Part shown: positions 18,832 to 28,476 of the stretch, piece after piece
Numbering within the stretch: position 1 is the first letter of the stretch
Layout of the letters: every line of letters starts with the position of its first letter
From: UBA6544 sp049601975
GTDB lineage: Bacteria > Pseudomonadota > Alphaproteobacteria > UBA8366
Assembly (NCBI GenBank): GCA_049601975.1
Contig: JBMYRC010000002.1
Coordinates: forward strand, 21,325 to 85,324
DNA length: 64,000 nucleotides
Direction: 5' to 3'
The notes under the pieces: model-generated
What the model was told of the DNA's origin: nothing
Databases searched by the model: none
What the model saw: the letters and a program-made list of their open reading frames with translations, nothing else
Made by a program: the position numbers and the translations under genes

Positions 18832-18845
18832 CCGCGCACTAACTT

Positions 18846-18931
18846 CACACGTGGGCTCGCGGACCTCTTCACATATCAAGTGCGTTCGCTCCGGTGTCGG
18901 TAACGACCAAAGCCCGCGGAGGATTAACCGG
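18846..18931 (+). promoter_or_regulatory. Possible structured 5' leader of rpsB
   Basis: The leader contains GGGCT (18853-18857), which can pair with AGCCC (18911-18915) just before the GCGGAGGA ribosome-binding region. A perfect small hairpin, GTCG-GTAA-CGAC with a GNRA loop, lies at 18896-18907. Ribosomal protein S2 represses its own operon through the rpsB leader in gammaproteobacteria. The arrangement here would suit similar feedback, but this is inference. Confidence 0.35.
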
Positions 18932-18945
18932 AAAAGGAAATTATC

Positions 18946-19815
18946 ATGGCGATGCCATCTTTTACGATGCGTCAGCTCTTGGAAGCTGGTGTACATTTCG
19001 GCCATACGACTCGGCGCTGGAACCCGAAAATGGAACCATTCATTTTCGGTGAACGGAACGGCGTTCACATTATCGATTTGGAACAAACGGTCCCGATGCT
19101 TTATCGGGCCATGGAAGCGGTGCGCGATGTCGCAGCAGGCGGGGGACGCATTCTCTTCGTCGGCACGAAACGGCAAGCAGCGACAATCGTTTCGGAATCC
19201 GCCTCGCGTTGTGGGCAATACTACGTCAATCACCGTTGGCTTGGCGGCATGATGACGAATTGGAAGACGATCTCCAATTCGATCAAGCGCCTGCGTACGG
19301 TTGAAGAACAACTGGCTGTAGAAGATATCGGCCTGACGAAGCGTGAATTGCTGAAGGTCGAGCGCGAGCGCGCCAAGTTGGATCAAGCCTTAGGCGGAAT
19401 TAAGGAGATGGGCGGATTACCTGATATCTTGTTCATCATCGACACCAATAAGGAAGACATCGCCGTTCAAGAAGCGACGAAATTGGGTCTTCCTGTCATC
19501 GCGGTGATCGATAGTAATTCCAACCCAGAAGGTGTTACCTATCCGATTCCGGGGAATGATGACGCGATGCGCGCCATCAGTCTTTATTGCGAATTAATCA
19601 GCGGTGCGGTTCTCGACGGACTGCAAGCCGAGATGGTTGCAAGTGGCGCTGATGCCGGTGAGCAGGAAGCACCTGCTGCTGAAATTACTGCTGTTCCGGA
19701 AGTTGCAGTCGCAGCAGCCGAACCTGCACCGGAAGCGGCGGCCCCTGAAGGGACATCGGCAGATGCCACACCGGCAGAGGCCCCCGCGGAAAGCGCTGAT
19801 ACTCCGAGTGCTTAA
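18946..19815 (+). CDS. rpsB: 30S ribosomal protein S2
   Basis: The 289-residue protein begins with the S2 signature region TMRQLLEAGVHFGHTTRRWN and contains GGRILFVGTKRQA and RWLGGMMTNWKTI. The S2 core ends near residue 235. The rest is a 50-residue tail rich in Ala, Pro and Glu, of a kind seen in several alphaproteobacterial S2 proteins. S2 binds 16S rRNA late in 30S assembly. ATG 18946 has a purine-rich GGAAAAGGAAA upstream. It is followed by tsf after 62 bases, the usual pair. Confidence 0.98.
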   Translation: MAMPSFTMRQLLEAGVHFGHTTRRWNPKMEPFIFGERNGVHIIDLEQTVPMLYRAMEAVRDVAAGGGRILFVGTKRQAATIVSESASRCGQYYVNHRWLGGMMTNWKTISNSIKRLRTVEEQLAVEDIGLTKRELLKVERERAKLDQALGGIKEMGGLPDILFIIDTNKEDIAVQEATKLGLPVIAVIDSNSNPEGVTYPIPGNDDAMRAISLYCELISGAVLDGLQAEMVASGADAGEQEAPAAEITAVPEVAVAAAEPAPEAAAPEGTSADATPAEAPAESADTPSA

Positions 19816-19877
19816 CGGCGAAAATTCAACGCTCAGTTCAAGTGGTTGAAGGTTTTAGAATTCGAGAGGAATGAGAT

Positions 19878-20804
19878 ATGGCTGAAATTACAGCTAGTCT
19901 GGTGAAAGAGCTGCGCGAAAAGACTGGCGCAGGCATGATGGATTGTAAAAAGGCGCTGGTCGAAACTGGTGGAAATGTTGAGGAGGCTGTTGATTTCCTT
20001 CGTAAAAATGGCCTTGCGGCCGCTGCGAAAAAGTCAGGCCGTGTTGCTTCTGAAGGTTTGATCGGCGTCGCTACGAAAGATGGTGCCGGCTCCGTCGTCG
20101 AAATTAATGCTGAGACTGACTTTGTCGCGCGTAACGATGATTTCCAAGCGTTTGTCTCCGCCGTTGCGGAGATTATGCTCGATCACGGCGACAACTTCGA
20201 AGCGGTCACGAATGCGGCATTCCCCGGCACTGAGCGCACGGTCGGCGAACAACTTACACATAACATTGCGACCATTGGCGAAAATATGAGCATGCGCCGC
20301 GGTCAATCGTTGAATGTCGATGAAGGATGTGTGGTTTCCTACGTGCACAACGCATTGTCAGGAGGCCTTGGTAAGATCGGCGTGCTAGTTGCCTTGGAGT
20401 CTAAGGGCGACCACGCAGCGCTCAAGCAATTGGGTCGGCAGATCGCCATGCATGTCGCGGCGGCGCGTCCGGAAGCGTTATCCGTAGAAAGCATCGCGCC
20501 GGAAGCCTTGGAGCGTGAGCGAAGTGTCTTGATCGACCAGGCAAAAGCCAGCGGCAAGCCGGACAATATCATTGAAAAAATGGTCGAAGGCCGTCTTCGT
20601 AAGTACTATGAAGAAGTTGCTCTAATGGAGCAGGTCTTTGTGATAGACAACGAGACAAAAATCGCGAAAGTCGTTGAAAACGCGGCAAAGGAGATGGGTG
20701 TGCCGGTCGCGCTGACTGGTTTTGTCCGTTATGAATTAGGCGAAGGCATTGAGAAGTCTGAAGCTGATTTCGCAGCTGAGGTAGCGGCAACGCTGAATAC
20801 ATAG
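19878..20804 (+). CDS. tsf: Elongation factor Ts
   Basis: The 308-residue nucleotide exchange factor regenerates EF-Tu-GTP. The N-terminal UBA-like domain has LVKELREKTGAGMMDCKKAL, followed by the core with NAETDFVARND, and then the coiled-coil and C-terminal module including GFVRYELGEGIEK. GAGAGGAATGAG just upstream supports the ATG start. It is followed by pyrH after four bases, the classical rpsB-tsf-pyrH-frr cluster. Confidence 0.98.
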   Translation: MAEITASLVKELREKTGAGMMDCKKALVETGGNVEEAVDFLRKNGLAAAAKKSGRVASEGLIGVATKDGAGSVVEINAETDFVARNDDFQAFVSAVAEIMLDHGDNFEAVTNAAFPGTERTVGEQLTHNIATIGENMSMRRGQSLNVDEGCVVSYVHNALSGGLGKIGVLVALESKGDHAALKQLGRQIAMHVAAARPEALSVESIAPEALERERSVLIDQAKASGKPDNIIEKMVEGRLRKYYEEVALMEQVFVIDNETKIAKVVENAAKEMGVPVALTGFVRYELGEGIEKSEADFAAEVAATLNT

Positions 20805-20808
20805 AATA

Positions 20809-21576
20809 ATGAGTGATTCCAACACCCTAGAATATAACGAGGATTCTAACGACGAACCGGCTTCGGGCCGTCGTCGCGTACTTCTCAAGCTATCGGGTGA
20901 AGCCCTTATGGGTGGCTTGGAATATGGCCTCGATCCGGAGATATTGGATCGAATCGCGGCCGAGGTCAGCGGTGTCGCCAGCATGAATGTTGAAATCTGC
21001 TTGGTGATCGGCGGCGGGAATATCTTCCGTGGCGTCTCCGGTGCGGCTACTGGCATGGACCGGACTTCAGCGGATTACATGGGTATGCTGGCCACGGTGA
21101 TTAACGCTCTGGCGATGCAAAACGCGCTGGAACGTGCGGGTGTGATCACGCGTGTTCTTTCCGCCATCCCGATGCAGGCAGTATGTGAGCCGTATATTCG
21201 CAGACGAGCTGTACGGCATATGGAAAAAGGGCGTGTGGTGATCTTTGCCGCCGGTACCGGGAACCCTTTCTTCACGACCGATACCGCTGCTGCACTACGC
21301 GCATCCGAGATGAATTGCGATACGTTGCTAAAAGCAACAAAAGTCGACGGTGTGTATAGCGACGACCCAGTAGAAAACCCTGATGCAGAACGCTATGACT
21401 CGCTCACTTATCGTGAAGTGCTCTCACGCGACCTGAAGGTAATGGATGCGTCGGCAATTTCCCTAGCGCGGGAAAACAGCATACCGATTGTTGTGTTTTC
21501 GATATACGATAAAGGTGCCTTTGCCGACGTAATCGATGGAAAGGGTCGGTTCACAGTCATTGACCATGGGGGGTAA
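20809..21576 (+). CDS. pyrH: Uridylate kinase (UMP kinase)
   Basis: The 255-residue amino-acid-kinase-fold enzyme converts UMP to UDP. Family sequences include RRVLLKLSGEALMGG, VIGGGNIFRG, MDRTSADYMGMLATVINALA and FFTTDTAAALRASEM, then DGVYSDDP. The first 20 residues are a polar extension before the kinase fold. It lies between tsf (4-base gap) and frr (3-base gap), so is certainly co-transcribed. Confidence 0.97.
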   Translation: MSDSNTLEYNEDSNDEPASGRRRVLLKLSGEALMGGLEYGLDPEILDRIAAEVSGVASMNVEICLVIGGGNIFRGVSGAATGMDRTSADYMGMLATVINALAMQNALERAGVITRVLSAIPMQAVCEPYIRRRAVRHMEKGRVVIFAAGTGNPFFTTDTAAALRASEMNCDTLLKATKVDGVYSDDPVENPDAERYDSLTYREVLSRDLKVMDASAISLARENSIPIVVFSIYDKGAFADVIDGKGRFTVIDHGG

Positions 21577-21579
21577 AAC

Positions 21580-22137
21580 ATGGCCGAGATTGACCTAAGC
21601 GATATTGAACGGCGCATGGATGGCGCTTTGGAAGCTCTAAACCGAGAGTTCGGTGGACTTCGGACAGGTCGAGCTTCACCAGCGTTATTGGACCCGTTAA
21701 CGGTCGATGCGTATGGATCTCAAATGCCGCTCAATCAGGTAGGGACGGTGAACGCGCCGGAAGCACGTCTTCTGACGGTTCAGGTTTGGGATCAGCAACT
21801 TGTAAAAGCCGTTGAAAAATCAGTAGTCGAATCCAATTTGGGGCTCAATCCTCAGACGGAAGGAAACCTGATTCGTATTCCCATTCCGGATTTGAGTGAA
21901 GAACGACGCGTTGAGTTGAAAAAGATAGCGGGTAAATATGCCGAACAGGGCAAGATTGCGATAAGAAATGTTCGTCGCGATGGAATGGATACGCTGAAGC
22001 AAATGGAGCGGGATGGCGAAATCTCGCAAGACCAGCAAAAGTCGCAATCCGAAGAAATCCAAAAATTGACCGATGCACAGATCTCGAAAATTGATACTAT
22101 GTTGGAAGCCAAAGAAACGGAGATAATGCAGGTCTGA
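21580..22137 (+). CDS. frr: Ribosome recycling factor
   Basis: The 185-residue protein has the RRF signatures LRTGRASPALLDPL near residue 28 and RRDGMDTLKQMERDGEISQD near residue 130, with a long three-helix-bundle domain split by a small beta domain. It splits the post-termination ribosome together with EF-G. Length equals the family norm. It is three bases from pyrH and two from uppS. Confidence 0.98.
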   Translation: MAEIDLSDIERRMDGALEALNREFGGLRTGRASPALLDPLTVDAYGSQMPLNQVGTVNAPEARLLTVQVWDQQLVKAVEKSVVESNLGLNPQTEGNLIRIPIPDLSEERRVELKKIAGKYAEQGKIAIRNVRRDGMDTLKQMERDGEISQDQQKSQSEEIQKLTDAQISKIDTMLEAKETEIMQV

Positions 22138-22139
22138 TT

Positions 22140-22880
22140 ATGGTTTCCGTTTCCGCCACAACAGATGCCGGAACCATTCCGGCGCATATCGCCATTATCA
22201 TGGACGGTAACGGACGTTGGGCGAAATCGTATGGTCTTCCGCGCGCGGAAGGACATAGACGCGGTGCCGAGGCGGTAAGACGGATCGTCGAAACCGCGTC
22301 AGACTTAGGTGTATCATATCTCACATTGTTTGGGTTTTCTTCCGAAAACTGGAAACGGCCGGAGCGTGAAGTCGAAGAATTGATGCTGTTATTGCGTCTG
22401 TATCTTCGTTCCGAAATTGCGGAAATGCACAAGAATAATATTCGTTTCCTGATGATCGGAGATCGCTCGAAGCTGCCGAAAATCGTGGTCGAACTTATCG
22501 ATAACGCAGAATCAACTACTGTTAATAATACCGGCCTGACGCTTGTGTTGGCTTTGAGCTACGGTGCGCGGCAAGAGATCGTTGCCGCCGTAAAGAGCCT
22601 TTGTGAACGCGTTAGGAATAAAGATCTGCAAATAGATGAAATTGACGACGCGGCGTTTGCGTCGAGTCTGCTGACAAATTCGGTGCCAGACCCTGATTTG
22701 GTCATCCGGACGAGTGGGGAGCAGCGGGTCAGTAATTTCCTATTGTGGCAGATTGCATACAGCGAGTTCGTTTTCATGGATGTCCTTTGGCCGGATTTTG
22801 GCGAGAACGAGTTGCGTCAAGCAATCACCGAATATCAATCTCGTGAGCGGCGATACGGCGCCTCAGAAAAACCGACATAG
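22140..22880 (+). CDS. uppS: Isoprenyl transferase (undecaprenyl diphosphate synthase)
   Basis: The 246-residue cis-prenyltransferase has the catalytic IIMDGNGRWA motif, the HRRGAEAVRRIVE segment, TLFGFSSENWKRP and the C-terminal DLVIRTSGEQRVSNFLLWQ. It makes the C55 carrier lipid for peptidoglycan and surface polysaccharides from farnesyl diphosphate and isopentenyl diphosphate. With dxr nearby, early and late isoprenoid steps sit in one operon. Confidence 0.97.
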   Translation: MVSVSATTDAGTIPAHIAIIMDGNGRWAKSYGLPRAEGHRRGAEAVRRIVETASDLGVSYLTLFGFSSENWKRPEREVEELMLLLRLYLRSEIAEMHKNNIRFLMIGDRSKLPKIVVELIDNAESTTVNNTGLTLVLALSYGARQEIVAAVKSLCERVRNKDLQIDEIDDAAFASSLLTNSVPDPDLVIRTSGEQRVSNFLLWQIAYSEFVFMDVLWPDFGENELRQAITEYQSRERRYGASEKPT

Positions 22881-22889
22881 GATAGGCTC

Positions 22890-23723
22890 TTGCTAGGCCT
22901 CCGTACTCTTTCATCGGTCATAATCATACCGCCGGTCATCGCTGCCATCTGGTATGGCGGCTACTCCTATATGGCTTTGATTGTCCTAGTAGGTGGTGCA
23001 ATGGGATGGGAATTGGCACGTCTTGCGACGGCCAGGGACGGTTTGGTGGTGGCTTTTAGTGTATTTTGTATGGCTAGCACCCCGGTTGTCGCGGAGTTTA
23101 TCGGGGTAATCCACGGATTTATATGGATTATGATTGGAGTGATTGGCTTTGCGGTTTTAACACGCTCCCATGTGCAATCGACTTCCGAGCGAATTGGTTT
23201 TGCTTTTATCTGTGCTCTCGGGCAACTGGCGCTCTTGTCGCTGGTGTGGCTACGGTACGGTGACGCCCGTGGGGCTGGAGTTATTTTCTATGTAGTCTTG
23301 GTAATCGCCGCGACGGATATCGGTGCTTATTTCGCTGGGAAAGGTATCGGCGGTCCGAAACTAGCGCCACGCATTAGCCCCAATAAGACATGGGCAGGAC
23401 TGATTGGCGGAATGGTATTAGCCGGGGTAGCCGGTTTCGGATTTGTGGAAGTACTAACGCTAGCAGGTGGATGGCATCCGGAAGAAAAAGGGACGGCCTT
23501 CCTTGTCGCGACGATTATTTTGAGTGTTGTACTTGCGCCAGTCGCGCAATTGGGGGACCTGTTGGAATCGTGGATCAAGCGAAAACGCGGTGCCAAAGAT
23601 AGTGGAAAATTGATTCCTGGCCACGGTGGTATTCTGGATCGCGTTGATGGGTACTTGACCGCGGTGCCTCTCGTAGCGCTAATAACTTTAATGGACAAAG
23701 GGGGGCCTTTCGCTTGGCCGTGA
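22890..23723 (+). CDS. cdsA: Phosphatidate cytidylyltransferase
   Basis: The 277-residue, multi-helix membrane enzyme makes CDP-diacylglycerol for phospholipid synthesis. The family signature SPNKTWAGLIGG followed by the C-terminal LGDLLESWIKRKRGAKDSGKL and PGHGGILDRVDG is complete. The likely start is TTG at 22890; there is no ATG near. The stop overlaps the GTG start of dxr by four bases. Confidence 0.95.
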   Translation: MLGLRTLSSVIIIPPVIAAIWYGGYSYMALIVLVGGAMGWELARLATARDGLVVAFSVFCMASTPVVAEFIGVIHGFIWIMIGVIGFAVLTRSHVQSTSERIGFAFICALGQLALLSLVWLRYGDARGAGVIFYVVLVIAATDIGAYFAGKGIGGPKLAPRISPNKTWAGLIGGMVLAGVAGFGFVEVLTLAGGWHPEEKGTAFLVATIILSVVLAPVAQLGDLLESWIKRKRGAKDSGKLIPGHGGILDRVDGYLTAVPLVALITLMDKGGPFAWP

Positions 23724-24925
23724 CTACGGAAGAACGTGCTGTCGTATTGCCATCGGCGGCACCGAAGTCTGTTACGATTTTGGGCTCAACAGGCTCTGTC
23801 GGATGTCAGACAATCGATTTGCTGGAACGAGACCGCGGCAACTTTAAAGTCGTTGCGCTAACCGCGAATCAGAATGTTGAATTATTGGTGAAGCAAGCTA
23901 TCGATTTACGGCCGGATTATGTTGCGATTGGGGACGAACGCCAATATGAGGCGCTAAAGCAAGCATTGAGCGGTAGGGGAATTGAGGTTGGTGCCGGTGA
24001 AAAGGGTATTGGAGAGGCAGCGGACCGTGATGCTGAGTGGGTTATGGCGGCGATTGTCGGAGCGGCGGGCCTGAAACCGACGCTCCGGGCCATTCAGCGC
24101 GGGGCGACCGTTGCGCTCGCGAATAAGGAATGTCTTGTTTGCGCCGGAGAGTTATTGATGGCTGAAATGAGCCGTCGAAACGCGCGGCTGTTACCAGTCG
24201 ATTCGGAACATAACGCCATCTATCAAGTATTTGATTTTGAGCGAATTGAAGGCATTGAAAAACTAATCCTAACGGCTTCTGGTGGCCCGTTTAGGAATTA
24301 CAGCCGTGAAGATATGCGTTTGGTAACACCGTCACAAGCTGTGGCTCATCCCAATTGGGACATGGGTGCGAAAATTTCTGTTGATTCCGCGACAATGATG
24401 AACAAAGGCCTGGAAATCATTGAAGCACATCATATTTTTGGAATTCCGGAAGAACGTATCAAAGTTATCGTACACCCGCAGTCGGTCATTCATAGCATGG
24501 TTTCCTATGTAGACGGATCGGTTCTTGCTCAGCTTGGCTCTCCGGATATGAGAACGCCAATTGCCTATACTTTGGCGTGGCCCGCGCGTATGGCCACACC
24601 TTCGAAGCGCCTGGATCTTGGAGAAATTGGGTCTCTTGATTTCGAAGCCCCTGACCCGGAGCGGTTTCCTGCGCTGCGTCTCACGAGAGAAGCCCTTAAG
24701 GCTGGAGGGTCCGCGGCCACAATTCTGAATGCGGCAAATGAAATTGCAGTTGCGGCGTTTTTATCCAAGCAAATTGGATTTTTAGACATTGCCTCGGTGG
24801 TTGAAGATTCGATGAGCGACATTAACTACGGCTCACTGTCTTCAATTGATGATGTCTTCTATCTTGATGATGTCGCCCGGAAAACAGCTTCCGAATTGGT
24901 CAGTGAAAAATATGCGCGTTCGTAA
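23720..24925 (+). CDS. dxr: 1-deoxy-D-xylulose 5-phosphate reductoisomerase
   Basis: The 401-residue enzyme turns DXP into 2-C-methylerythritol 4-phosphate, the committed step of the non-mevalonate pathway. It shows the NADPH motif LGSTGSVGCQTIDL, the metal and substrate region PVDSEHNAIYQVF, TASGGPFRN, and WDMGAKISVDSATMMNKGLE. I chose GTG at 23720, which overlaps the cdsA stop as GTGA; TTG 23714 would add two residues. The first 17 residues precede the Rossmann fold. Confidence 0.96.
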   Translation: MTTEERAVVLPSAAPKSVTILGSTGSVGCQTIDLLERDRGNFKVVALTANQNVELLVKQAIDLRPDYVAIGDERQYEALKQALSGRGIEVGAGEKGIGEAADRDAEWVMAAIVGAAGLKPTLRAIQRGATVALANKECLVCAGELLMAEMSRRNARLLPVDSEHNAIYQVFDFERIEGIEKLILTASGGPFRNYSREDMRLVTPSQAVAHPNWDMGAKISVDSATMMNKGLEIIEAHHIFGIPEERIKVIVHPQSVIHSMVSYVDGSVLAQLGSPDMRTPIAYTLAWPARMATPSKRLDLGEIGSLDFEAPDPERFPALRLTREALKAGGSAATILNAANEIAVAAFLSKQIGFLDIASVVEDSMSDINYGSLSSIDDVFYLDDVARKTASELVSEKYARS

Positions 24926-24949
24926 TTTAGCCCCTAACGTTGAGCCAAT

Positions 24950-26044
24950 ATGGAATATCTGACGACAATTTTCGATTATGCGATCCCATTTCTCGTTGTT
25001 CTAACGGTATTGGTGTTCTTTCACGAGCTTGGACACTACCTTGTTGCCCGTTATAACGGTGTCCGGGTGGAAGTATTTTCAGTCGGGTTTGGTCCGGAAT
25101 TGTTCGGTCGTACGGATAAATCGGGTACCCGTTGGAAGTTCAGCGCCGTCCCGCTTGGCGGTTACGTAAAAATGTTCGGAGAGAATACAACACCTGGTGA
25201 TGTGGACCAGGCACCAATGACACTGGAAGAAGAGGGTGTTGCGTTTCACAAGAAATCTATCGGGCAAAGAGCGGCAATTGTGTTTGCCGGTCCCGCCGCA
25301 AATTTTTTGCTGGCGATTATTATCTTCGCTTTATTGTTTATCTTCGTTGGGCAACCGTTTACGTCACCAGAAATCGGTAAAGTGCATCCGCATAGTGCGG
25401 CTGAACGCGCGGGACTGGAATCCGGCGATATATTCGTTGAAATAAACGGTCGTAAGATCGAGCGGTTTGAAGACGTGCAGCAAATCATCGTTCTTAATAT
25501 CAATGAGGCGCTGTCTATATCGGTCGATCGTGACGGCAGCTACGTAGATCTGGTCGCGAAGCCCGATATTGTCGAACGAAAAGATAGATCCGGCAACGTT
25601 CATCGCATTGGTATGTTAGGCGTCTCGAGTAAGGGACGGGATTACATACAACACGACCCGATTACCGCAATTTGGCGATCGATTTTGGAAACCGGCCATT
25701 TGAGCGTTGGGACTCTGAAGGCGGTAGGACAGGTGATTTCCGGGCAACGTGATACAAAGGAGTTGGGCGGTCCGATCAAGATCGCTCAAATTTCGCACGA
25801 TTTTGCGCAGATCAGTGCGGATTCTCTCTTGTGGCTCATCGCATTACTCTCAATCAATCTTGGTTTACTCAACCTTTTCCCAATCCCCATGTTGGACGGT
25901 GGCCACTTACTTTTTTATGCATTTGAAACGGTTTTGGGGCGTCCATTGGGCGAACGTGTACAGGAAATCGGTCTAAGAATCGGACTGGCGCTTGTTATTT
26001 CGCTTATGGTATTCGTTACTGTAAATGACCTGATAAACCTTTAA
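24950..26044 (+). CDS. rseP: Site-2 protease RseP (RIP metalloprotease)
   Basis: The 364-residue inner-membrane zinc protease has HELGH at residues 25-29 and the second metal motif PIPMLDGGHL near residue 308. One PDZ domain (about residues 130-205, with AGLESGDIFVEINGRKI) lies between. E. coli RseP has two PDZ domains; one is normal for shorter alphaproteobacterial forms. RseP cuts anti-sigma factors and leftover signal peptides in the membrane. It sits between dxr and bamA as in most proteobacteria. Confidence 0.95.
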   Translation: MEYLTTIFDYAIPFLVVLTVLVFFHELGHYLVARYNGVRVEVFSVGFGPELFGRTDKSGTRWKFSAVPLGGYVKMFGENTTPGDVDQAPMTLEEEGVAFHKKSIGQRAAIVFAGPAANFLLAIIIFALLFIFVGQPFTSPEIGKVHPHSAAERAGLESGDIFVEINGRKIERFEDVQQIIVLNINEALSISVDRDGSYVDLVAKPDIVERKDRSGNVHRIGMLGVSSKGRDYIQHDPITAIWRSILETGHLSVGTLKAVGQVISGQRDTKELGGPIKIAQISHDFAQISADSLLWLIALLSINLGLLNLFPIPMLDGGHLLFYAFETVLGRPLGERVQEIGLRIGLALVISLMVFVTVNDLINL

Positions 26045-26105
26045 TTCCTATGAAATTACCTATATTTTGATTTGCGGCGACTACCGAAAGATTTTGGGGG
26101 CTTTT

Positions 26106-28472
26106 TTGCGTTCAAGCGTTTTATTCCTGCTTATGCTCATTGCAGTTTCTTTGACGATTTATGGGCCTCTTGCGTCTGCACAGACGAGCGGAGTGCCTAC
26201 AATTGTCCCACCGACACCGCGGGGCGGATTGGCTCCAGTGTCGCCGCCACGAAATATCGGGCCGCGCGTCGGTACTGATGGAGTTAAAGTTTCCGAAGTA
26301 ATAGTCCAAGGCACGCAAAGGATCGAGCCCGACACGGTTAGGTCTTATATGACCTTAAAAGCGGGTGAGCATTTCAGTAATCGCAAGATTAATGAATCGT
26401 TGAAGACTCTGTTTGCGACCGGTTTGTTTGCAGATGTAACGATCCGGCGGCAGGGCACCGAAATATTCATTCAAGTCGTTGAAAATCCGATAATCAATAA
26501 GATAGCTTTCGAGCAAAACAGCGAGATAGATGACGATATCCTGAGGTCGGAAGTTCAATTGCGCCCGCGTATCGTCTTTACCCGAAAGCGGGTTCAAGGG
26601 GATGTAAAGCGACTATTGGAGCTCTATCGGCGCAGCGGTCATTTCGCAACGAAAATTGAACCAAAGGTTATTCAATTACCGCAGAATCGCGTCGATCTTG
26701 TTTTCGAAATTGATGAAGGAAAAGAAACTTCGGTTTCACGGATTGTTTTTGTTGGAAATCGGTTCTTTGCCGATGATGGCCTGCGCGGCGTTATCCAGAC
26801 CAAGGAGGATCGATGGTATAGATTCTTTTCGAACGCCGATACCTATGATCCGGATCGATTGATATTTGATCGTGAATTACTGAGGCGGCATTACCTCGAG
26901 AACGGCTTTGCCGATTTCCGTGTTGTGTCAGCAGTCGCGGAGCTGACGGTCGATCAGAAGAATTTTTTTGTTACGTTTACCGTTGATGAAGGGAATCGGT
27001 ACAAATTCGGTAAGATTGAAGCGACGTCTCGGATTAAGGAAATTAAGTCAGAACAGTTAAAGCCGCTTTTAAAAATCGAACAAAATTCTTGGTATACCGT
27101 ATCTCAAGTTGATGATGCTGTGATTGCTCTGACCGACTTTGCGGCAGACCGCGGTTTTGCCTTTGTTGAGGCTCGCCCGGTTGTAAACCGTGACCGTGAA
27201 AAGAAAATTATCGACGTGACTTTTGATCTGCAGGAAGGATCAAAGGTTTTCGTCGAGCGTATCAATATAAGTGGAAACGTCCGAACGTTAGATTCTGTCA
27301 TCCGCCGAGAATTTCGTCTGATAGAAGGCGATGCATTTAACGCAGCGAAACTAAGGCGTTCGCGGCAACGGATTCAAAATCTTGGCTATTTCGGTAAAGT
27401 CGAAATCAATAACCTTCCTGGGACAGACACAGATAAGACGGTAATACAGGTTGACTTAGAGGAACAATCGACGGGTGAACTCAATCTCGGGTTTGGGTTT
27501 TCAACATCGGAAGGTGGCCTTATCGATGCAGGTATCACGGAGCGCAACTTCTTAGGGCGCGGTCAAGATGTTCGAGCAAAATTCACGCTCTCACAACGTA
27601 GTCAAAATTTTGATCTTGGATTTACTGAGCCCTATTTCTTGGGTAAAAATCTTTCGGCTGGCGTTGACCTATTCAAAACGGAACGTGATAACACGGATGA
27701 AAGTTCATTTACCGGTAAGAGGACGGGTGGCGGGCTTCGTCTTGGCTACGAAATAAATGAGGAATGGCGGCAAACACTCCGCTACGTGATTCGGCGGGAT
27801 GAGATTAGTGATGTTGACTCCGATGCGTCGTTCTTTATCCGGAATCAAGCAGGCAAGTCGACTACTTCTCTAATCGGACAAGACCTAACCCTGGATTTGC
27901 TCAATAGCCAGCAAGCACCAACGGATGGCGTTTTATTTCGCTTAAACACTGACTTAGCGGGACTTGGCGGAGACACTCAGTATGTTAGGGCTAAAATATC
28001 TGGTGCTTATTATTATCAAATTGCGACACATTGGGTTGTAAATATCGGCGGTGAGGTTGGCCATATTCAGGATTTTGGAGAAGAAATTAAAATCAATGAT
28101 AGGTTTTTCCTAGGTGGCGATAATTTGCGTGGCTTCGAAGATTCCGGTGTTGGTCCAAGAGTATCAGGTGCGGAGGACTCCTTGGGCGGTCGTACATTCT
28201 TTACCAGTACCGCGGAATTAAGTTTCCCGTTTGGATTACCGGAAGAATTAGGCTTCTCAGGCGCAATATTCACCGATATTGGTACGTTATTAGATCCCGT
28301 TGAGGATGACTCCACGATTCTGAATGTAACCACACCGCGTATTTCCGCAGGTTTGGGGCTTAAGTGGCGGTCACCATTTGGTCCGATCCGGCTTGATGTT
28401 GCGTTGCCTGTTGTAAAGGAAGATTTCGACAAGGAAGAGCTTTTCAGGTTTAACTTTGGAACCAGGTTTTAG
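26106..28472 (+). CDS. bamA: Outer membrane protein assembly factor BamA
   Basis: The protein has a signal peptide ending near ASAQT, about five POTRA domains (first at VSEVIVQGTQRIEPDTVRSY) and a C-terminal 16-strand barrel with the conserved FFLGGDNLRGFEDSGVGPR and a final GTRF. It folds beta-barrel proteins into the outer membrane. The start is uncertain: TTG 26106 follows GGGGG and gives a normal signal peptide (788 residues), while TTG 26067 or 26094 would lengthen it. The end is certain. Its usual partner gene skp, directly downstream, is dead. Confidence 0.95.
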   Translation: MRSSVLFLLMLIAVSLTIYGPLASAQTSGVPTIVPPTPRGGLAPVSPPRNIGPRVGTDGVKVSEVIVQGTQRIEPDTVRSYMTLKAGEHFSNRKINESLKTLFATGLFADVTIRRQGTEIFIQVVENPIINKIAFEQNSEIDDDILRSEVQLRPRIVFTRKRVQGDVKRLLELYRRSGHFATKIEPKVIQLPQNRVDLVFEIDEGKETSVSRIVFVGNRFFADDGLRGVIQTKEDRWYRFFSNADTYDPDRLIFDRELLRRHYLENGFADFRVVSAVAELTVDQKNFFVTFTVDEGNRYKFGKIEATSRIKEIKSEQLKPLLKIEQNSWYTVSQVDDAVIALTDFAADRGFAFVEARPVVNRDREKKIIDVTFDLQEGSKVFVERINISGNVRTLDSVIRREFRLIEGDAFNAAKLRRSRQRIQNLGYFGKVEINNLPGTDTDKTVIQVDLEEQSTGELNLGFGFSTSEGGLIDAGITERNFLGRGQDVRAKFTLSQRSQNFDLGFTEPYFLGKNLSAGVDLFKTERDNTDESSFTGKRTGGGLRLGYEINEEWRQTLRYVIRRDEISDVDSDASFFIRNQAGKSTTSLIGQDLTLDLLNSQQAPTDGVLFRLNTDLAGLGGDTQYVRAKISGAYYYQIATHWVVNIGGEVGHIQDFGEEIKINDRFFLGGDNLRGFEDSGVGPRVSGAEDSLGGRTFFTSTAELSFPFGLPEELGFSGAIFTDIGTLLDPVEDDSTILNVTTPRISAGLGLKWRSPFGPIRLDVALPVVKEDFDKEELFRFNFGTRF

Positions 28473-28476
28473 GAAA

